NCBI RefSeq assembly: GCF_023091745.1
Contig: NC_068910.1
Location: forward strand, 36,319,272-36,383,271
DNA: 64,000 nucleotides
Reading direction: 5' to 3'
DNA from: Budorcas taxicolor
Taxonomy: Eukaryota; Chordata; Mammalia; Artiodactyla; Bovidae
The position numbers and the translations under genes are program-made. Of the stretch, positions 33,661-45,154 are shown one piece after another. The notes under the pieces were generated by a model. That model worked only from the letters and a program-made list of their open reading frames with translations, did no database searches and was not told the origin of the DNA. Positions within the stretch are counted from its first letter, which is position 1, and each line of letters begins with the position of its first letter.

Positions 33661-35184
33661 GGAGGTAATGCTATTTAGACCGTGGTGTGGGATTCTAGCT
33701 TACAAACTTTTAGCAAGTTTTTGTAATCGAATGAAAATCACCAAGGCACATGAGAATTATTTCTTATAGTTTATCTCCAGCTATACATGAATAATGAGTA
33801 ATGCCTATTTGAAGCAATGTGATATTTGTTAATTTATAACATTTACATTCTGCTTTTTTACAAAATAGTCATTTCTGTTGTCTGTGGAGAAATGGATATG
33901 ATCATTTTTCTCCTTTTTAAATTCCATTCCATCTGAACCACTTCAGTGACACTGGCCTATTTTGCTCAAATGACTTTAGAGGCAGTTTCTGGTGTAGTGT
34001 CCTTGACTGAGTTTGTGTGCAAAATAACTTTTTTTTTTAAAACGGAAGAAGTTCTATAAATTTTGGGGGGGATGAGAATTAAGCAACAACAAAACACACT
34101 TTGACTTCCTCAGATCTTGGATTTATAAATAGTACAGGATTGCTCGTACAGAAATGGCCAATAAAGTATTTTGCCAAATGTGCTTTCAGTAGGGACTCCA
34201 ATGATTGTCTGTGATCTGTTTTGCTCTTATACCGCGTCCACAGGTTCCCATGGGAACCACCCTCATTTCGTGGGAAGAGTCAAATTTAACAAACAATACA
34301 GAAAAGCCATTTAATCATTCTCTGTGTGATCCATGAAAGAGCTAGAATTACAAAGGAAATGAAATCACTAAAATCTCTATCTACACGGGATTGCCCAGAG
34401 AAAAAGTCTTGCTTGTGGTAAATAGATTTGATAGATGGCAAAACAGCAAATGTCCTAAATCTGACAATAGCAAAACCTCTCCTATCATCTGTCTCTTTCT
34501 TGGTTCAGATATATTTTCAAAATTTGTTAAGTGTTTTGATGTTTTAGACTTTGGCATTCTGCCAATCATTTTCATTTAACTATCTTTCCCCTGAAATATT
34601 GTTTCCAGAAAAAGAAGCTTTGATTGTAATACAGTGAGCCTTATACATAATCTTCTCATCATGTTCAGAAAGCTAATTTTAAACCCAAATTCCGCATCTC
34701 TCTCTTCCTCTCCAGTGCTTACCTCACTGCGTTAATTAATTCCTCTACCGCAATGGAGATTTGCTTCAAATACCTGACCCACCAACTCCTGAATGTGGAA
34801 ACTCTGTTATCTTTTATGAAAAGTGGGGCACCCATTGCCACAGGACATGTAAATACAGATTCTTTGTACCTAAGAGGGAGCTCTTCTGAGAACAGAGACA
34901 TTGGGATCCCCCAGGATCAGATGCTCCAGCGGCTTTGATAAGAACAGAGAGCACCTCCATGTGTTAAAAGATTTGAATCTTTTGTGTTAAAAGATTTCAG
35001 TCAAGTCTCTATTCCCTGACTTGACTGAAAACTATTTTCAAGTGAATTTGTTTGTGCTAAGTTGTCAGTGCACACCAAGTCTGAGTAAGAGTGAGAGAGT
35101 GATCCGGGAGAGTCTTGGGAACTGCATAGTCCAAGGCTGCACGCAGTTTAGACTTGGCCTTCCTCTGCAGGTTCATCTTCTCAT
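33661..35184. other. No repeat recognised; several inverted repeats
   Basis: Unassigned. It holds a perfect 16-bp palindrome at 34243-34258 and a hairpin cluster at 34960-35030 (see findings). Short open frames are not supported. Confidence 0.5.
34995..35030. repeat. 13-bp perfect inverted repeat with 10-nt loop
   Basis: Arms TTTCAGTCAAGTC (34995-35007) and GACTTGACTGAAA (35018-35030) are exact reverse complements around TCTATTCCCT. Confidence 0.97.
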
Positions 35185-35465
35185 TCCCCACCTTGATCTC
35201 CATCATGAACCACATTGGCCTATTTGTTTAATCAAACACAACTAAGGCTTCTCTGCCCAGAGTCCTTGCACATGTGGTTTGTTTTTCCTCAGGCTCTCCC
35301 CCCACCCCACAGCAGTTTCTATTCATCTTTAAGGTCTCAGATTATATGCTATTTCCTCAGAATGCACTTCTCGGACCATGCAGTTTATATTCAGTTTCTC
35401 CCCTGTATTTTCTTCTCATCTTACCTTTACTTTTTCACCAAAACATTTGCATTTTGTCTGTAAGG
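35185..35465 (+). mobile_element. L2 LINE 3' region
   Basis: 'ccacattggcctatttgttt', 'agagtccttgcacatgtggt', 'tttaaggtctcagattatat', 'gctatttcctcagaatgcac' follow the L2 3'-UTR order (ggcctatttctttctag, then cctttgcacatgctgt, then ggtctcagctcaaatgt). Frames of 82 and 101 codons here are translations of the L2 UTR. Confidence 0.6.
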
Positions 35466-35956
35466 TCCTACAGGAGGGGTTTTCCTTGGGTTTACTTTTT
35501 CTCTTCTCCAGCAATAGAGATTCTAGAATCTTCCCTTAGAAGTGTAGGTGTGCCTTTCCATCTAACAGCAGATTGGTAGCAGGGCTGCCTTAGAAAGGGT
35601 ACAGTCAGACCGAAAACAAAACCCCTTGTCATCTTTGAGGGAAAAGAGTTGGCATTTTCAAGAGATGGTAGATGCTAGAGCCATTCCTGCCAGTGCTTCC
35701 ATGACTGGCAGGGGACTTGGGAGGTGGCTGTTTCTGGAAATTTAAAAAAAAATCTGAATCAGGAAAATACTGGAAGCCTGAGAACCATGCATCCTCGATA
35801 AGCTTTGCCTTCAGGAAGTGAAATTCTCCTCCAAGGGCTTTGCTGGGCCCTCTGGAATCCCATTCAGCAGTAGCTCAGCTTCCTCTGCAGACTCCATAAA
35901 CAGCGCCACTGTGAGGCAGCAATATACAATGGCAGTGATCAAATTGATTGCTAGTA
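35466..35956. other. No feature recognised
   Basis: Unassigned sequence. A 127-codon frame starting here runs into Bov-tA and is not a gene. Confidence 0.5.
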
Positions 35957-36286
35957 TGGGCTTCCCTGGTAGATCAGAAGGTAAAGAATCTGCCTGCAAT
36001 GCAGGAGACCCCGGTTTGATCCCTGGGTCTGGAGGATCCGGTGGAGAAGGGATAGACTACAGACTCCAGTATTCTTGGGCTTCCTTGGTGACTCAGCTGG
36101 TAAAGAATCCTCCTGCAATGCGGGAGACCTGGGTTCAATCCCTGGGTTGGGAAGATCCCCTGAAGGAGGGCGTGGCAGCCCACTCCAGTGTTCTTGCCTA
36201 GAGAATCCCCATGGACAGAGGAGCCTGGTGGGCTATAGTCCGTGGGATTGCAAAGAGTCAGACAAGACTAAGCGACTAAGCACAGC
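35957..36286 (+). mobile_element. Bov-tA dimer, sense
   Basis: A partial monomer (35957-36075: 'gggcttccctggtagatcag' to 'gactccagtattcttg') is followed directly by a complete monomer (36076-36286: 'ggcttccttggtgactcagc' to 'gactaagcgactaagc'). The junction falls within the attcttg motif, as in dimeric Bov-tA. Confidence 0.94.
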
Positions 36287-36429
36287 ACATGGGTGTCCAC
36301 AGAGGATATCCTGCCCATTAGGCCAGGTGGAAAATGAGCATGCGATTGAAAATGAATCCTGATTTCTGGAAGCCTTTGTCTCCATTGGCTTGTCAGATTC
36401 ACTATAGATTCTCAGTGAATGTTTGTTTT

Positions 36430-36690
36430 ATGGATTAGAAGATGGAAGCTGAGAGAATTCCAGTAACTTTTCACAAGATCACAGCATTACTCAGTGATAG
36501 GGTTAGGATGATGTTGTTCAGTCACTAAGTCTTGTCTGACTCTTTTGGGACCCTGTGGACTGTAGCCTGCCAGGCTTCTCTGTCCATGGGATTTCCTGGG
36601 CAAGAATATTGGAGTGAGTTGCCATTTCCTTCTCCAGGGGTTAGGAGAGGACTGTGCCAATCTTTTGGTCCCAGTTTTCGTAGATCTGCG
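36430..36690 (-). mobile_element. MIR SINE, antisense, split by a Bov-tA fragment
   Basis: 'ggattagaagatggaagctg', 'agagaattccagtaactttt', 'cacaagatcacagcattact', 'cagtgatagggttagga' then, beyond the SINE, 'gaggactgtgccaatctttt' is the reverse-complement MIR order. Confidence 0.55.
36509..36637 (-). mobile_element. Bov-A monomer, antisense, with 9-bp TSD
   Basis: 'gttcagtcactaagtcttgt', 'ggactgtagcctgccaggct', 'tgagttgccatttccttctc'. It has only the Bov-A part, without a tRNA head. The 9-bp duplication gggttagga is at 36500-36508 and 36638-36646. Confidence 0.92.
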
Positions 36691-36716
36691 GTTGAATGCA
36701 ATCACGATGTATATTA

Positions 36717-36788
36717 TCATTGTTTAGTCTCTAAGTTGTGTCTGACCCTTTGGGACCCCATGGACTGCAGCTAACCAGGCTTCCTTGA
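36717..36788 (-). mobile_element. Bov-A fragment, antisense
   Basis: 'tgtttagtctctaagttgtg', 'gggaccccatggactgcagc', 'taaccaggcttccttga'. Only the 3' part of the element remains. Confidence 0.8.
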
Positions 36789-37554
36789 TGTGTATTGAGG
36801 TTATGTTTTATTCCCTCCTTAGGTGTGTATACCTGGGTGTTTTAGAATAGGTAAAAGCCCGTGTCTGTGAGATGCTTATTTTATGTCCGTCAGTCATTTT
36901 GGGATTATTAAAATTTTTCATCTGTGTGTCTGAACATCTTCCTTCTTGTTTTACTCATAACCTCCCTTCTTTTCTTCTTGCATGTTTCCTTGAGGCCTTT
37001 TTCTTTTTTTACTTTCCCAAAGAGGTTTTTAAAGAAAGAGAAGTTTCACTTTCTTATTTGAATTTACACTTAAACTAGTGAAAATGGGAAAGAATATTTA
37101 AAAAGTGAAATAAGCAAAGTAAATACATATGAATGTAATACAGTATATCTCATAATCATGGTAGGTAATAAAAGTGAGAATGGGGTGGCTTCTTAGAAGA
37201 GGATGTTTTAAGGTATGAGATAGGAACATGTCCAGAGAAGATGTGTATCCCAGGGAGAAGTCAGATGGGTGGGGAAGAACAGGGCACATGTGTTCATTGG
37301 GGTTGGCAGAAGAAAGGTGGTGAACCTTGGTAGGATCACTCAAAACCAGCTGAGGAAAGGATGCATTGGAGAAGGCATGCCTGCAGCCAGTGGGTTTTAA
37401 GTTGCCAAAGGACTGGTGCGTAAACATCATCAGAGGAGTTTGTAAAACTGCAGACTCTCATGGGGTACAACAAATAGGAGAGGAATCGATATATTTTGCA
37501 CATATAAATTGGGGATTAGCTCTACAAAGTGAAAATTAAAAATGAACAATCTCT
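36789..37554. other. No feature recognised
   Basis: Unassigned sequence. A 110-codon minus-strand frame (37098-37430) has no family resemblance. Confidence 0.5.
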
Positions 37555-37607
37555 GGTGTAATTTCTAGTTTCAAACCCAACTTTATTGCTTACTACCTGG
37601 GTAACTT

Positions 37608-38390
37608 GGGCTTCCCTCGTAGCTCAGTTGAGCTGTGGTACATATACACAATGGACTATTACTCAGACATTAAAAAGAATACATTTGAATCAGTTCTAAT
37701 GAGGTGGATGAAACTGGATCCTATTATACAGAGTGAAGCAAGCCAGAAAGAAAAACACCAATACAGTATACTAACGCATATATATGGAATTTAGAAAGAT
37801 GGTAACGATAACCCTGTATGCGAGACAGCAAAAGAGACACAGATGTATAGAACAGTCTTTTTGGACTCTGTGGGAGAGATAGAGGGTGGGACGATTTGGG
37901 AGAATGGCATTGGAACATGTATAATATCATATATGAAACGAATAGCCAGTCCAGGTTTGATGCATGATACTGGATGCTTGGGGCTGGTGCACTGAGATGA
38001 CCCAGAGGGATGGTACGGGGAGGGAGGAGGGAGGGTGGTTCAGGATGGGGAACACATGTATACCTGTGACGGATTCATGATGATGTATGGCAAAACCAAT
38101 ACAATATTGTAAAGTAATTAACCTCCAATTAAAATAAATAAATTTACATTAAAAAAATAAAATAAAAGATGCTAGGATGTCCCTGGTGAAAAAAAAAAAA
38201 GAAGAATCTGCTTGCAGTGCAGGAGACTCGGGTTCGGTCCTTGGGTCGGGGAAGATCCCCTGGAGAGAGAAGTGGCAACCCACTCCAGTATTCTTGCTTG
38301 GAAAATCTCATGGACAGAGGAGACTGGTGGGCGGCAGTCCATGGGGTCGCAAAGAGTCGGGCACGACTGAGCGACTAACACTTACTTACT
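37608..38390 (+). mobile_element. Bov-tA SINE with an L1 inserted near its 5' end
   Basis: The first 23 bases of a Bov-tA (gggcttccctcgtagctcag, ttg; 37608-37630) abut the TSD. After an L1 tail the SINE resumes at about 38175 with 'ggatgtccctggtg', then an A12 run, then 'gaagaatctgcttgcagtgc' through 'gcacgactgagcgactaaca'. The repeated SINE head on both sides of the L1 is the expected target duplication of the L1, though diverged. Confidence 0.75.
37631..38168 (+). mobile_element. Young ruminant L1 3' end
   Basis: A 5'-truncated L1 beginning in the last part of ORF2 ('agctgtggtacatatacaca') and ending in the A-rich tail. A frame to about 37794 encodes IYTMDYYSDIKKNTFESVLM, the standard L1 ORF2 C-terminus, ending LTHIYGI-stop. 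The 3' UTR has 'gggagaatggcattggaaca' and 'gatgatgtatggcaaaacca'. It is close kin to the copy at 59.9-60.7 kb. Confidence 0.9.
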
Positions 38391-38545
38391 TACCTGGGTG
38401 ACTTGAGATAAGTTTTTAAAGATTTAAGCCTATTTCCTCATTTATAAGAATTGATTTTTGAGATGATAAAGTGAAATATCCAGTGAGATGTCCTAGGATA
38501 ATGCTGGCTTATAGGAGGTGTCCAATAAATGTTTATTTTATATAT

Positions 38546-41209
38546 TAAAATATATTCACGCCACATTGTGGTAACTGACTTAGCTATAGTTTTAGATGAA
38601 TGTTTTCAGTTAATCTTGAAACACAGTTGCTGGCATAATCTTTTCCCTTCAAATTTTCTCAGAAATTAATTGTCTTTCATGAGTAGGTGCAGAATAAATC
38701 ATTGTTTTCATTCAAGAGACATGGCTGAATAAGCACACATTTGCATAAAATCACTCCCAGGAGTCTATCAAAATGAATGAAAAGAACCCCAAATTAGAGA
38801 GGATGATTTCATTTATACTGAAATTAGAGTGGAGCCTCACACTCATACCCTAAATTACAAGGACTAGTGTTTGGATTCAATTTAGTATAAGTTGCCAGGA
38901 TATAATTCACATGTTCTTTAATCTTGGACATACTGCTTGCCCTACATGGGAAATGGAAATGTGCGAAGGGTTTTCTAACAATCCTGGTAAATAGGACAGA
39001 GCAGTAAAGTTACACATCAAATTTTATGTTCCAGAAAATACAGCTTGTAACACAAAGACGGACAAAGGGGGAGATGTCGTTTTCCAAAAGTAGTAATGTA
39101 AAAAGTTTAGGTATGCTTCCAAAAGTCTACTGTCCTTCATTATTTATGCATTAATATTTCAGTACATACATACTCAATGTTTTTTAAAATGCATTTCATA
39201 AATAATAGAGAATAAAAGCTTTTATTTAACAGTTTCTTACCCTACAAATGTGATTGTGGTCTCAACAACTGTTGAAAGAATTATGAAGGACAGAATGAGC
39301 TGTTACACCAAACATAAGTGTCGTAAATGCTGGCTGCTGAGATGAAAGTGGCCGAGCGATTATCCTCATCTTCTTTCCAGTTCTACATTTGAAAAAAGCC
39401 TAGACTCTCAGTGAAGTGAATCATCACTGATAGGAAGAAGAGAAAATGTCCTTGCCAGCAGGGACCACAAAGAGCAGGAGAATCAGACCCGCTCTAGAAT
39501 ACGTGAGTGGTTGATCAGCAGAGAAGGCTGGAGCACAGGCGGTGCATGTGGCTAGTTGTGCCATTTGGGAATTTGAACCTATTGTTTCTAGATCTTCACT
39601 TTTTCAAGAGAAGCCAGTTATCTACTGATTTTTGATATTTTCTTTCTTTCTTTTTTTCCTTTGTTTTGTTTTTGTTTTCTTTGTTCAGAGGGGTTAAATT
39701 CCCAAATTTTAGAATACTGGGAAATAATGCAGCATTCTTTCCATCACCTGAGTCAGTGCAGGGAGCACTGAGTGGGCTGGACAGGACCTACCTTGAGCCA
39801 CATTTCACCCAGGGACTTTCAGTTCACAACCTTTCCAGCCCAGTGCACGATGTGGGGATCCTGAGAGGCAGAGAGGAAAGTAGTTATGAGCTCAGATCAC
39901 AATCAGCCCTTTTGGCATCATGCCTATACTTGTTCCTGGAGCCCTGATTGACTGTCTTAGCACAAGACAAGATCTGATCAGGGAGATGGTTGTGTAAGAT
40001 TGATATTCCAAAGTTGATACTTTTAACCAAGATTTTTCCTCTAAGAATTTCTCAGTATGAACACACTCCTCTTAGGAGTTCAAACATTTTTTAACTTTAA
40101 AAGAAAGCAGTTTTTTCAACAGATGCTCAAAGCTTACCGTATCTATACCCCTAATGCTTCCTTAATATTTTAAAAATTAAATCTCAAAATAAATACAAAA
40201 TTGTTAAGCATCCTATGTCTCCTCTTGTCCTGACCTACGAAACTTTTTTTCATCAAGATTCTTTATTAAACTTTTCATCTGGTGATACAAGCTAGTTTTT
40301 CCGGAGCATCAGGAAAAAAATTGCAGGTGCCTCAGAGCAGTGGGAAAGGACACAAAAGACATCAGAAGGTTGGTTTTGAGACTATACTTATCAAAGGTGT
40401 TCTACCCTGTGGATTTCTTATTAAATGGATTATCTATCTGCCAGGCGTTTGAGGTGTTCCTCTTCACTGTCTTTCTCTGAGGACTGTTGAAGCCTTCTGT
40501 TGTGTGAGGTGAGCCCCTCCCACCTTTTTTTCTTTGGTAGGTGATTTGCAGGAAATGAGATCTGTAATCAGTCATTAACAATACTCTCTTTCATTGTTAA
40601 TGCAGTGTTCAAATGGATTATGCTTGTCCCACTATGGTCTTTTTTTTTTTTAAATCTGAGCAATAATAAGGTCAGTTTGACACATCCTGACATTTTTTTT
40701 TTTTAACATTTAGTTTAATCCTTTGACAAACCTTGCCCACATTTGTCTTTAGTCTTGGACCACCTGCTTTGGCTGGTTATGTGATTTGCAAATTAAAAAT
40801 GCTTATTTCCTTTTCCCTGTTATTGAACTCCAAAGCTCACTCAAACTTTTTTTTTCTTTGCTTTCCTTTGCCTTCTATTTCCCTAATATCTTCTGCTTGA
40901 ATTAATAAAATTGCTTAAAAAAGAATAGTCCAGTCAAATGCCAAGTTACCTAATTTATTTATGGAAAAACTAAAGTAGGATGGGGAGGACGTGTTACTAA
41001 ATTATAATTTTTTTTTATTATTGAATGTCAGTCCATGGTGTTCCTTCTGTGACTATAAATATGTGTTCTATTGATGGTTAGAGGTAAAAGGCAAATATTT
41101 GGACATTCCTTTGGTGTAACACCATCATTTTACTGAATAGGTCATGATGAACATAGTAAAAGGGTCATCTTGGCCAATGTCGTACATAGTGGCAAAGTCA
41201 GGAGATAAT
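38546..41209. other. No feature recognised
   Basis: About 2.7 kb without confident repeats or genes. T-rich runs lie near 39640-39690, 40641-40651 and 40694-40704. A 93-codon plus frame (39666-39947) is unsupported. Confidence 0.5.
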
Positions 41210-41480
41210 GTTGCATAATAGTTAAAGGCTTAGAATCTGAAGGTGGGCAAACTGAGTTTGTGTCCTAGATGGCTGATCATATATTAATTATCTTGCTGTG
41301 ACTTCAGGCAAGCCAGATAAATTAGGACTCAAATTAATGAGTCCTAGGTTCCATGATTTTAAAGTGAAAATAATAATAGTACTCACTTAGAAGGATTACG
41401 ATGAGTAAGAAGTGACAGGATCCAGGCCAACTCCATGACACTGTCCCTAGTACATACCAAGTTCTCAACAAATCATCTGT
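41210..41480 (+). mobile_element. MIR SINE, sense
   Basis: 'ataatagttaaaggcttaga', 'ttgctgtgacttcaggcaag', 'gtgaaaataataatagtact', 'cacttagaaggattacgatg', 'accaagttctcaacaaatca' follow MIR from head to tail. Confidence 0.65.
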
Positions 41481-41689
41481 GTTATTGCCGTCACTGTCGT
41501 AATGGTCGTAACCAATGTTTTGATCACCAGTCCAGGCTTATTTTATCACAGAGCTTTAGCAATGCTTCCAAACTGTCTAAAGACTTTCTTGGGGTCTGTT
41601 AAAGTTTCCTCAACAGGGGCTGAAAATCTTTTTCATTTGGTTATGTGGTTCCGCAGTGCATGTTAAGTTTACACCCCATTCCTGTTGGT

Positions 41690-42330
41690 TGCCCATGTTC
41701 ATATTTGGGTCATAAATTCAGTAAGTCTGTTTTGAGCTCCTTCTGTATACACACTTCTATGCTAGATGTTGAGCACATTTTTGTGAACGGAAGGGAGAAT
41801 GCCTATTTTCATGGAGCTTATATTTTGGGATGGGAGATAGATGCTAAACAACCAATCATATTTTTGTTTATTTATGTCTATGATAAGTGTTAAAAATGAG
41901 TACTAATTGCTATGAGTGAGTGAATCGGAGGACCAATGTATGGATTTCTCTAGGATGAGAAAGTGTTAACTAGAGAAACAGGGCAGAAAGCTTTGCATTT
42001 TGAAGCTTTCTTCAAAGGTACCTGCAGAGGGGCAACCGTATTGTATTTGGTAATTGAAGAGATAGATGGAAATCACTGTGGCTGAAGCAAGTGGATGTAG
42101 GAGGATGAGGCTGGAGATGAAGGGGGTATATATCATGAATTTTATGATAAAATTTGTGTTAAAATTTCTGGGCTTTATTATGAAGTAATGGGAAGTTATT
42201 GGAAGATCTTTTATAAAGATGATTTTAGCACTCTATGAAAAATGGGTGGAAGGAAGAAGTTCTGAAACACAGAGGGCTCTTCAGGAAAGAAGAGGGCTTG
42301 AGATACGCTGGAAGTGAATGGAAGGGAAGA
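41690..42330 (+). repeat. Old mammalian dispersed repeat, copy 4
   Basis: 'ttttcatggagcttatattt', 'gatagatgctaaacaaccaa', 'gaggatgaggctggagatga', 'gggctttattatgaagtaat', 'gggaagttattggaag' correspond in order to copies 2 and 3. Confidence 0.45.
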
Positions 42331-42522
42331 GAGCTGAGATACGCAGGGGGTACAGTGAAGGAGCTGGTGTGTGACTTGTGTGTTAACAGATGTGAAAAGA
42401 GGTAGAAAGAATGACTCCACTTCTGTCTTAGGCTCCAGATATCATGAATGATGGAGCAAGGTTGATATATCATCAGATTTTTTCCTGATGCAACTGAAAC
42501 ACAAAGACATTCTGGCAAAAGA

Positions 42523-42550
42523 ATATTCACATGGTGGACCATGTGAATAT
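42523..42550. repeat. 28-bp palindrome, 13-bp arms with 2-nt centre
   Basis: ATATTCACATGGT (42523-42535), GG, ACCATGTGAATAT (42538-42550); the arms are exact reverse complements. Confidence 0.98.
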
Positions 42551-42962
42551 ACACCATGCTAATATACACATAGCAGAGAGTGTATAGAAAAAACCCACCT
42601 CTCCTGCATGTTTCTTCTTCATACTTATACACTTATGCTACCACCATACTCACAACACGTCTGGCACCATCTGTGTGTGTGTGTTTTAATCCTACAGCAA
42701 ACAATTCTCTCTGATATCTCTGAATGTCCTGTATTCCAGTGCAGTTCTGACACTAACCAGAGCTAGTGCAGAACCCATAGGTTAAGGGCTAAGTTTCACA
42801 GGACTGCCCCTATGTGAGAACCAATTGCAAGTAGTAGGTCACCCAGTTACCCACAGCTTCCATCTGACTTGGCACAATTCAGAGGTTCACATGAACCCCC
42901 CATCTTAAATTAGATTATTTGCTAGAACAGTTTAGTAAGTCTCATGGACACACTCATATTTA
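42551..42962. other. No feature recognised
   Basis: Unassigned, with a short (GT)n near 42672-42684. The 135-codon minus frame upstream (42225-42632) crosses the palindrome and old repeat and is not a gene. Confidence 0.5.
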
Positions 42963-43155
42963 TCAGTTGTGTCCGACTCTTTGCCACCCCATGGACTGTA
43001 GCCAGCTAGTCTCCTCTGTCCATGGAATTCTCCAGGCAAGAATACTGGAGTGGATTGCTGTTCCCTTCTCCAGGTCGTCTTCCTGACCCAGGGATTGAGC
43101 CCGGGTCTTCTGCATTGCAGGCAGATTCTTTACCATCTGAGCATCAGGCAAACCC
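42963..43155 (-). mobile_element. Bov-tA SINE, antisense
   Basis: 'cagttgtgtccgactctttg', 'ggactgtagccagctagtct', 'tgacccagggattgagcccg', 'ctttaccatctgagcatcag', 'gc'. It is slightly shortened at its 3' end (low-coordinate side). Confidence 0.93.
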
Positions 43156-44765
43156 TGCATGATAAAGGATACAGATGAATTTCCAGATGAAGTGTACATA
43201 GGGGAGGTCTGGAAGTGTCCTGAACACAAAAGCTTCTGTCCCCATAGGGTTAGTGCTTGCTGCCCTCTATTACATGGATATGTTCAGCCGCTTGGAAATC
43301 TCTATACTTTTGGAATTTTTCTGAAGCCTTCATCATGTAGGCATACTTAGTTGTTCACGCACGTCTCAAACCCTTCTCCCCTTCTCTGAGGATGTGAGGT
43401 GGGGCTGAAAGTTCTAAACTAATCATGGCTTAGTTTTCTGATGATTGGCCCCCATTTTGGAACTATTTGTTAGCACACCAAGTACTACCTCATTAGAAAA
43501 AGAAAGATACTTCTGTGACCTAGGAAATTCCAAGACATTTAGGAGCTCTATCTAGTCAGGCACCAGAGTCACACAGTCTAAATATTCGAACAAAAGATGC
43601 TCCTAGTCCTCTTATTACTTAAAAAGCCCAAGGGTTATGGGAGGATTATGCCAGCACCATGGATGAAGACCAAGTATATATTTCTTGTTATAAATCACAG
43701 TATCTCAGAGAGGCAAGTGAAAAGAGAACTTCTAGGTCATGATTAGGATAGTGTTGTGTATTGCTTTGATACGATTTCAGATCTTACTTGTTTATGACCT
43801 AAGTGAAGTTTTTTTAATCCACTTGTTTATGGAAAAATGGAAGTTGTTTTTAGAGGTAAAACTGTCTTGATATGAGAAAGCAGTAAGTTACATCAGTGTC
43901 ATCATCTCATCTGTTACAATCAGTAAGCAGTAACTCCAGCTGCTAGTCCCTCCACCTGGATGGGGATGCTTATCATTAAAAAAACAGGTGAAGAAGCCAC
44001 TATGGTGAGGGGACATAGATTATATATACCCAGAGTTTGTGGAGATAATCTGAGAATTGAGGTCTGGGCAAGGTGACTCTTTGCTGATATACCTTGCACT
44101 TGAAACACCCTCAGGACATTAGCTCCTACCTTGGAAAAGACAGACCTTTTACCAGCAGTGACAAAAGCTGTTAGGGTACCCAAGAGGATGGTGTTGCTGC
44201 CAACACTGGTGCCATTGTCCCTAGCAACATGCTCTAGTAACCAGGGACTTTTATTTTTGTACTTGGTAGCTGGAAGTCAGCTCTAGGTTGGTCAAGCATC
44301 TCTCTGAAGTGCTAACTCATAAAGAGGTACACCTCAAACTAAATTTGGTTTTTAATTTTTCATTTCCCCTTATCTGGAACAGTGGTGTTTTTAATCTATC
44401 ACTGGATTGGAGTGTTATTTCTTGTTAAAGAGACATTACCCTGTATGCTATTGACTTGTGAAATTATTGTCATTCCCACAGTGAACCTGGGTTTAAGTAA
44501 AATATTGCCAAAGACAATCTTAGTCTGTGAGCATAATTGGCTTCCTCCCCTAAACACAACATACAGAACACATTCCTAGTTTAAATATATTAAATAATAC
44601 GATAGTCAGATACCAGGAGTTGGTGTAGTTAAGTTTTGAACTGTGAGGTTTGTGTAAATCAGTATCGAGGAATTCTTGTTTCTTGTATAAGCCCAGTGTT
44701 CTTCAATGCCAGTAATCAGATGAACTGCTAAAGTCAACTAAATTCATCACGTATTAGTAGAACTC
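43156..44765. other. No feature recognised
   Basis: Unassigned. A minus-strand frame open from about 44280 to 43918 (ATG at 44183, 87 codons) has no recognisable family and is listed under rejected items. Confidence 0.45.
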
Positions 44766-44778
44766 TAGAAGAGTGTGT

Positions 44779-45001
44779 GGCTTTCCTTGTTGCTCAGTTG
44801 GTAAAGAATCTGCCTGCAGTGCAGAAAACCCAGGTTCGATCCTGGGTTGGGAAGATCCACTGGAGAAGGAAGTGGCAACTCACTCCAATATCCTTGCCTG
44901 GAAAATCTTATGGACACAGGAGCCTGGTGGGCTGCAGTCAGTGGGGTCGCAAAGAGTCAAGTCAGGCATAACTGAGTGACTAACACTTACTTATTTACAC
45001 T
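44779..45001 (+). mobile_element. Bov-tA SINE with 13-bp TSD
   Basis: A sense copy from ggctttccttgttgctcagt to 'aactgagtgactaacactta' with a cttatttac tail. The duplication is tagaagagtgtgt (44766-44778) versus tagaagagcgtgt (45002-45014), one mismatch. Confidence 0.96.
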
Positions 45002-45154
45002 TAGAAGAGCGTGTATCAGTTCTTCAGTGTCAAATAACTGATTGAAATATTTGCATGTGAAGTTAAGGTAAAGTCACTGCCTTTTGTACATAACATAATT
45101 ATCTTATATCTTTTAAAAATGTCTCAAATATTTTATTTTTTGTTTATTACATGC

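Larger units (their letters stand above)
37555..38545 (+). mobile_element. MIR SINE, sense, split by a SINE/L1 composite
   Basis: The left piece 'ttctagtttcaaacccaact', 'ttattgcttactacctgggt' and the right piece 'gggtgacttgagataagttt', 'gcctatttcctcatttataa', 'ggaggtgtccaataaatgtt' read as one MIR. The insertion between them is bracketed by tacctgggtaactt (37594-37607) and tacctgggtgactt (38391-38404). Confidence 0.7.

Noticed and set aside
35818..36201. 127-codon plus-strand frame.
   Set aside because: The second half is Bov-tA translation, and the first half has no family resemblance.
39666..39947. 93-codon plus-strand frame that might be an exon.
   Set aside because: It begins in a T-rich tract and has no conserved motif. 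The end is not a clear splice site in a supported gene model.
42225..42632. 135-codon minus-strand frame.
   Set aside because: It crosses the old dispersed repeat and the 28-bp palindrome; no protein features.
43918..44280. Minus-strand frame of about 120 codons, 87 from the first ATG (MGTLTAFVTAGKRSVFSKVG...).
   Set aside because: No domain, family or conserved motif recognised, no splice or promoter context. A frame this long is expected by chance in 64 kb. A protein search and conservation test could overturn this.
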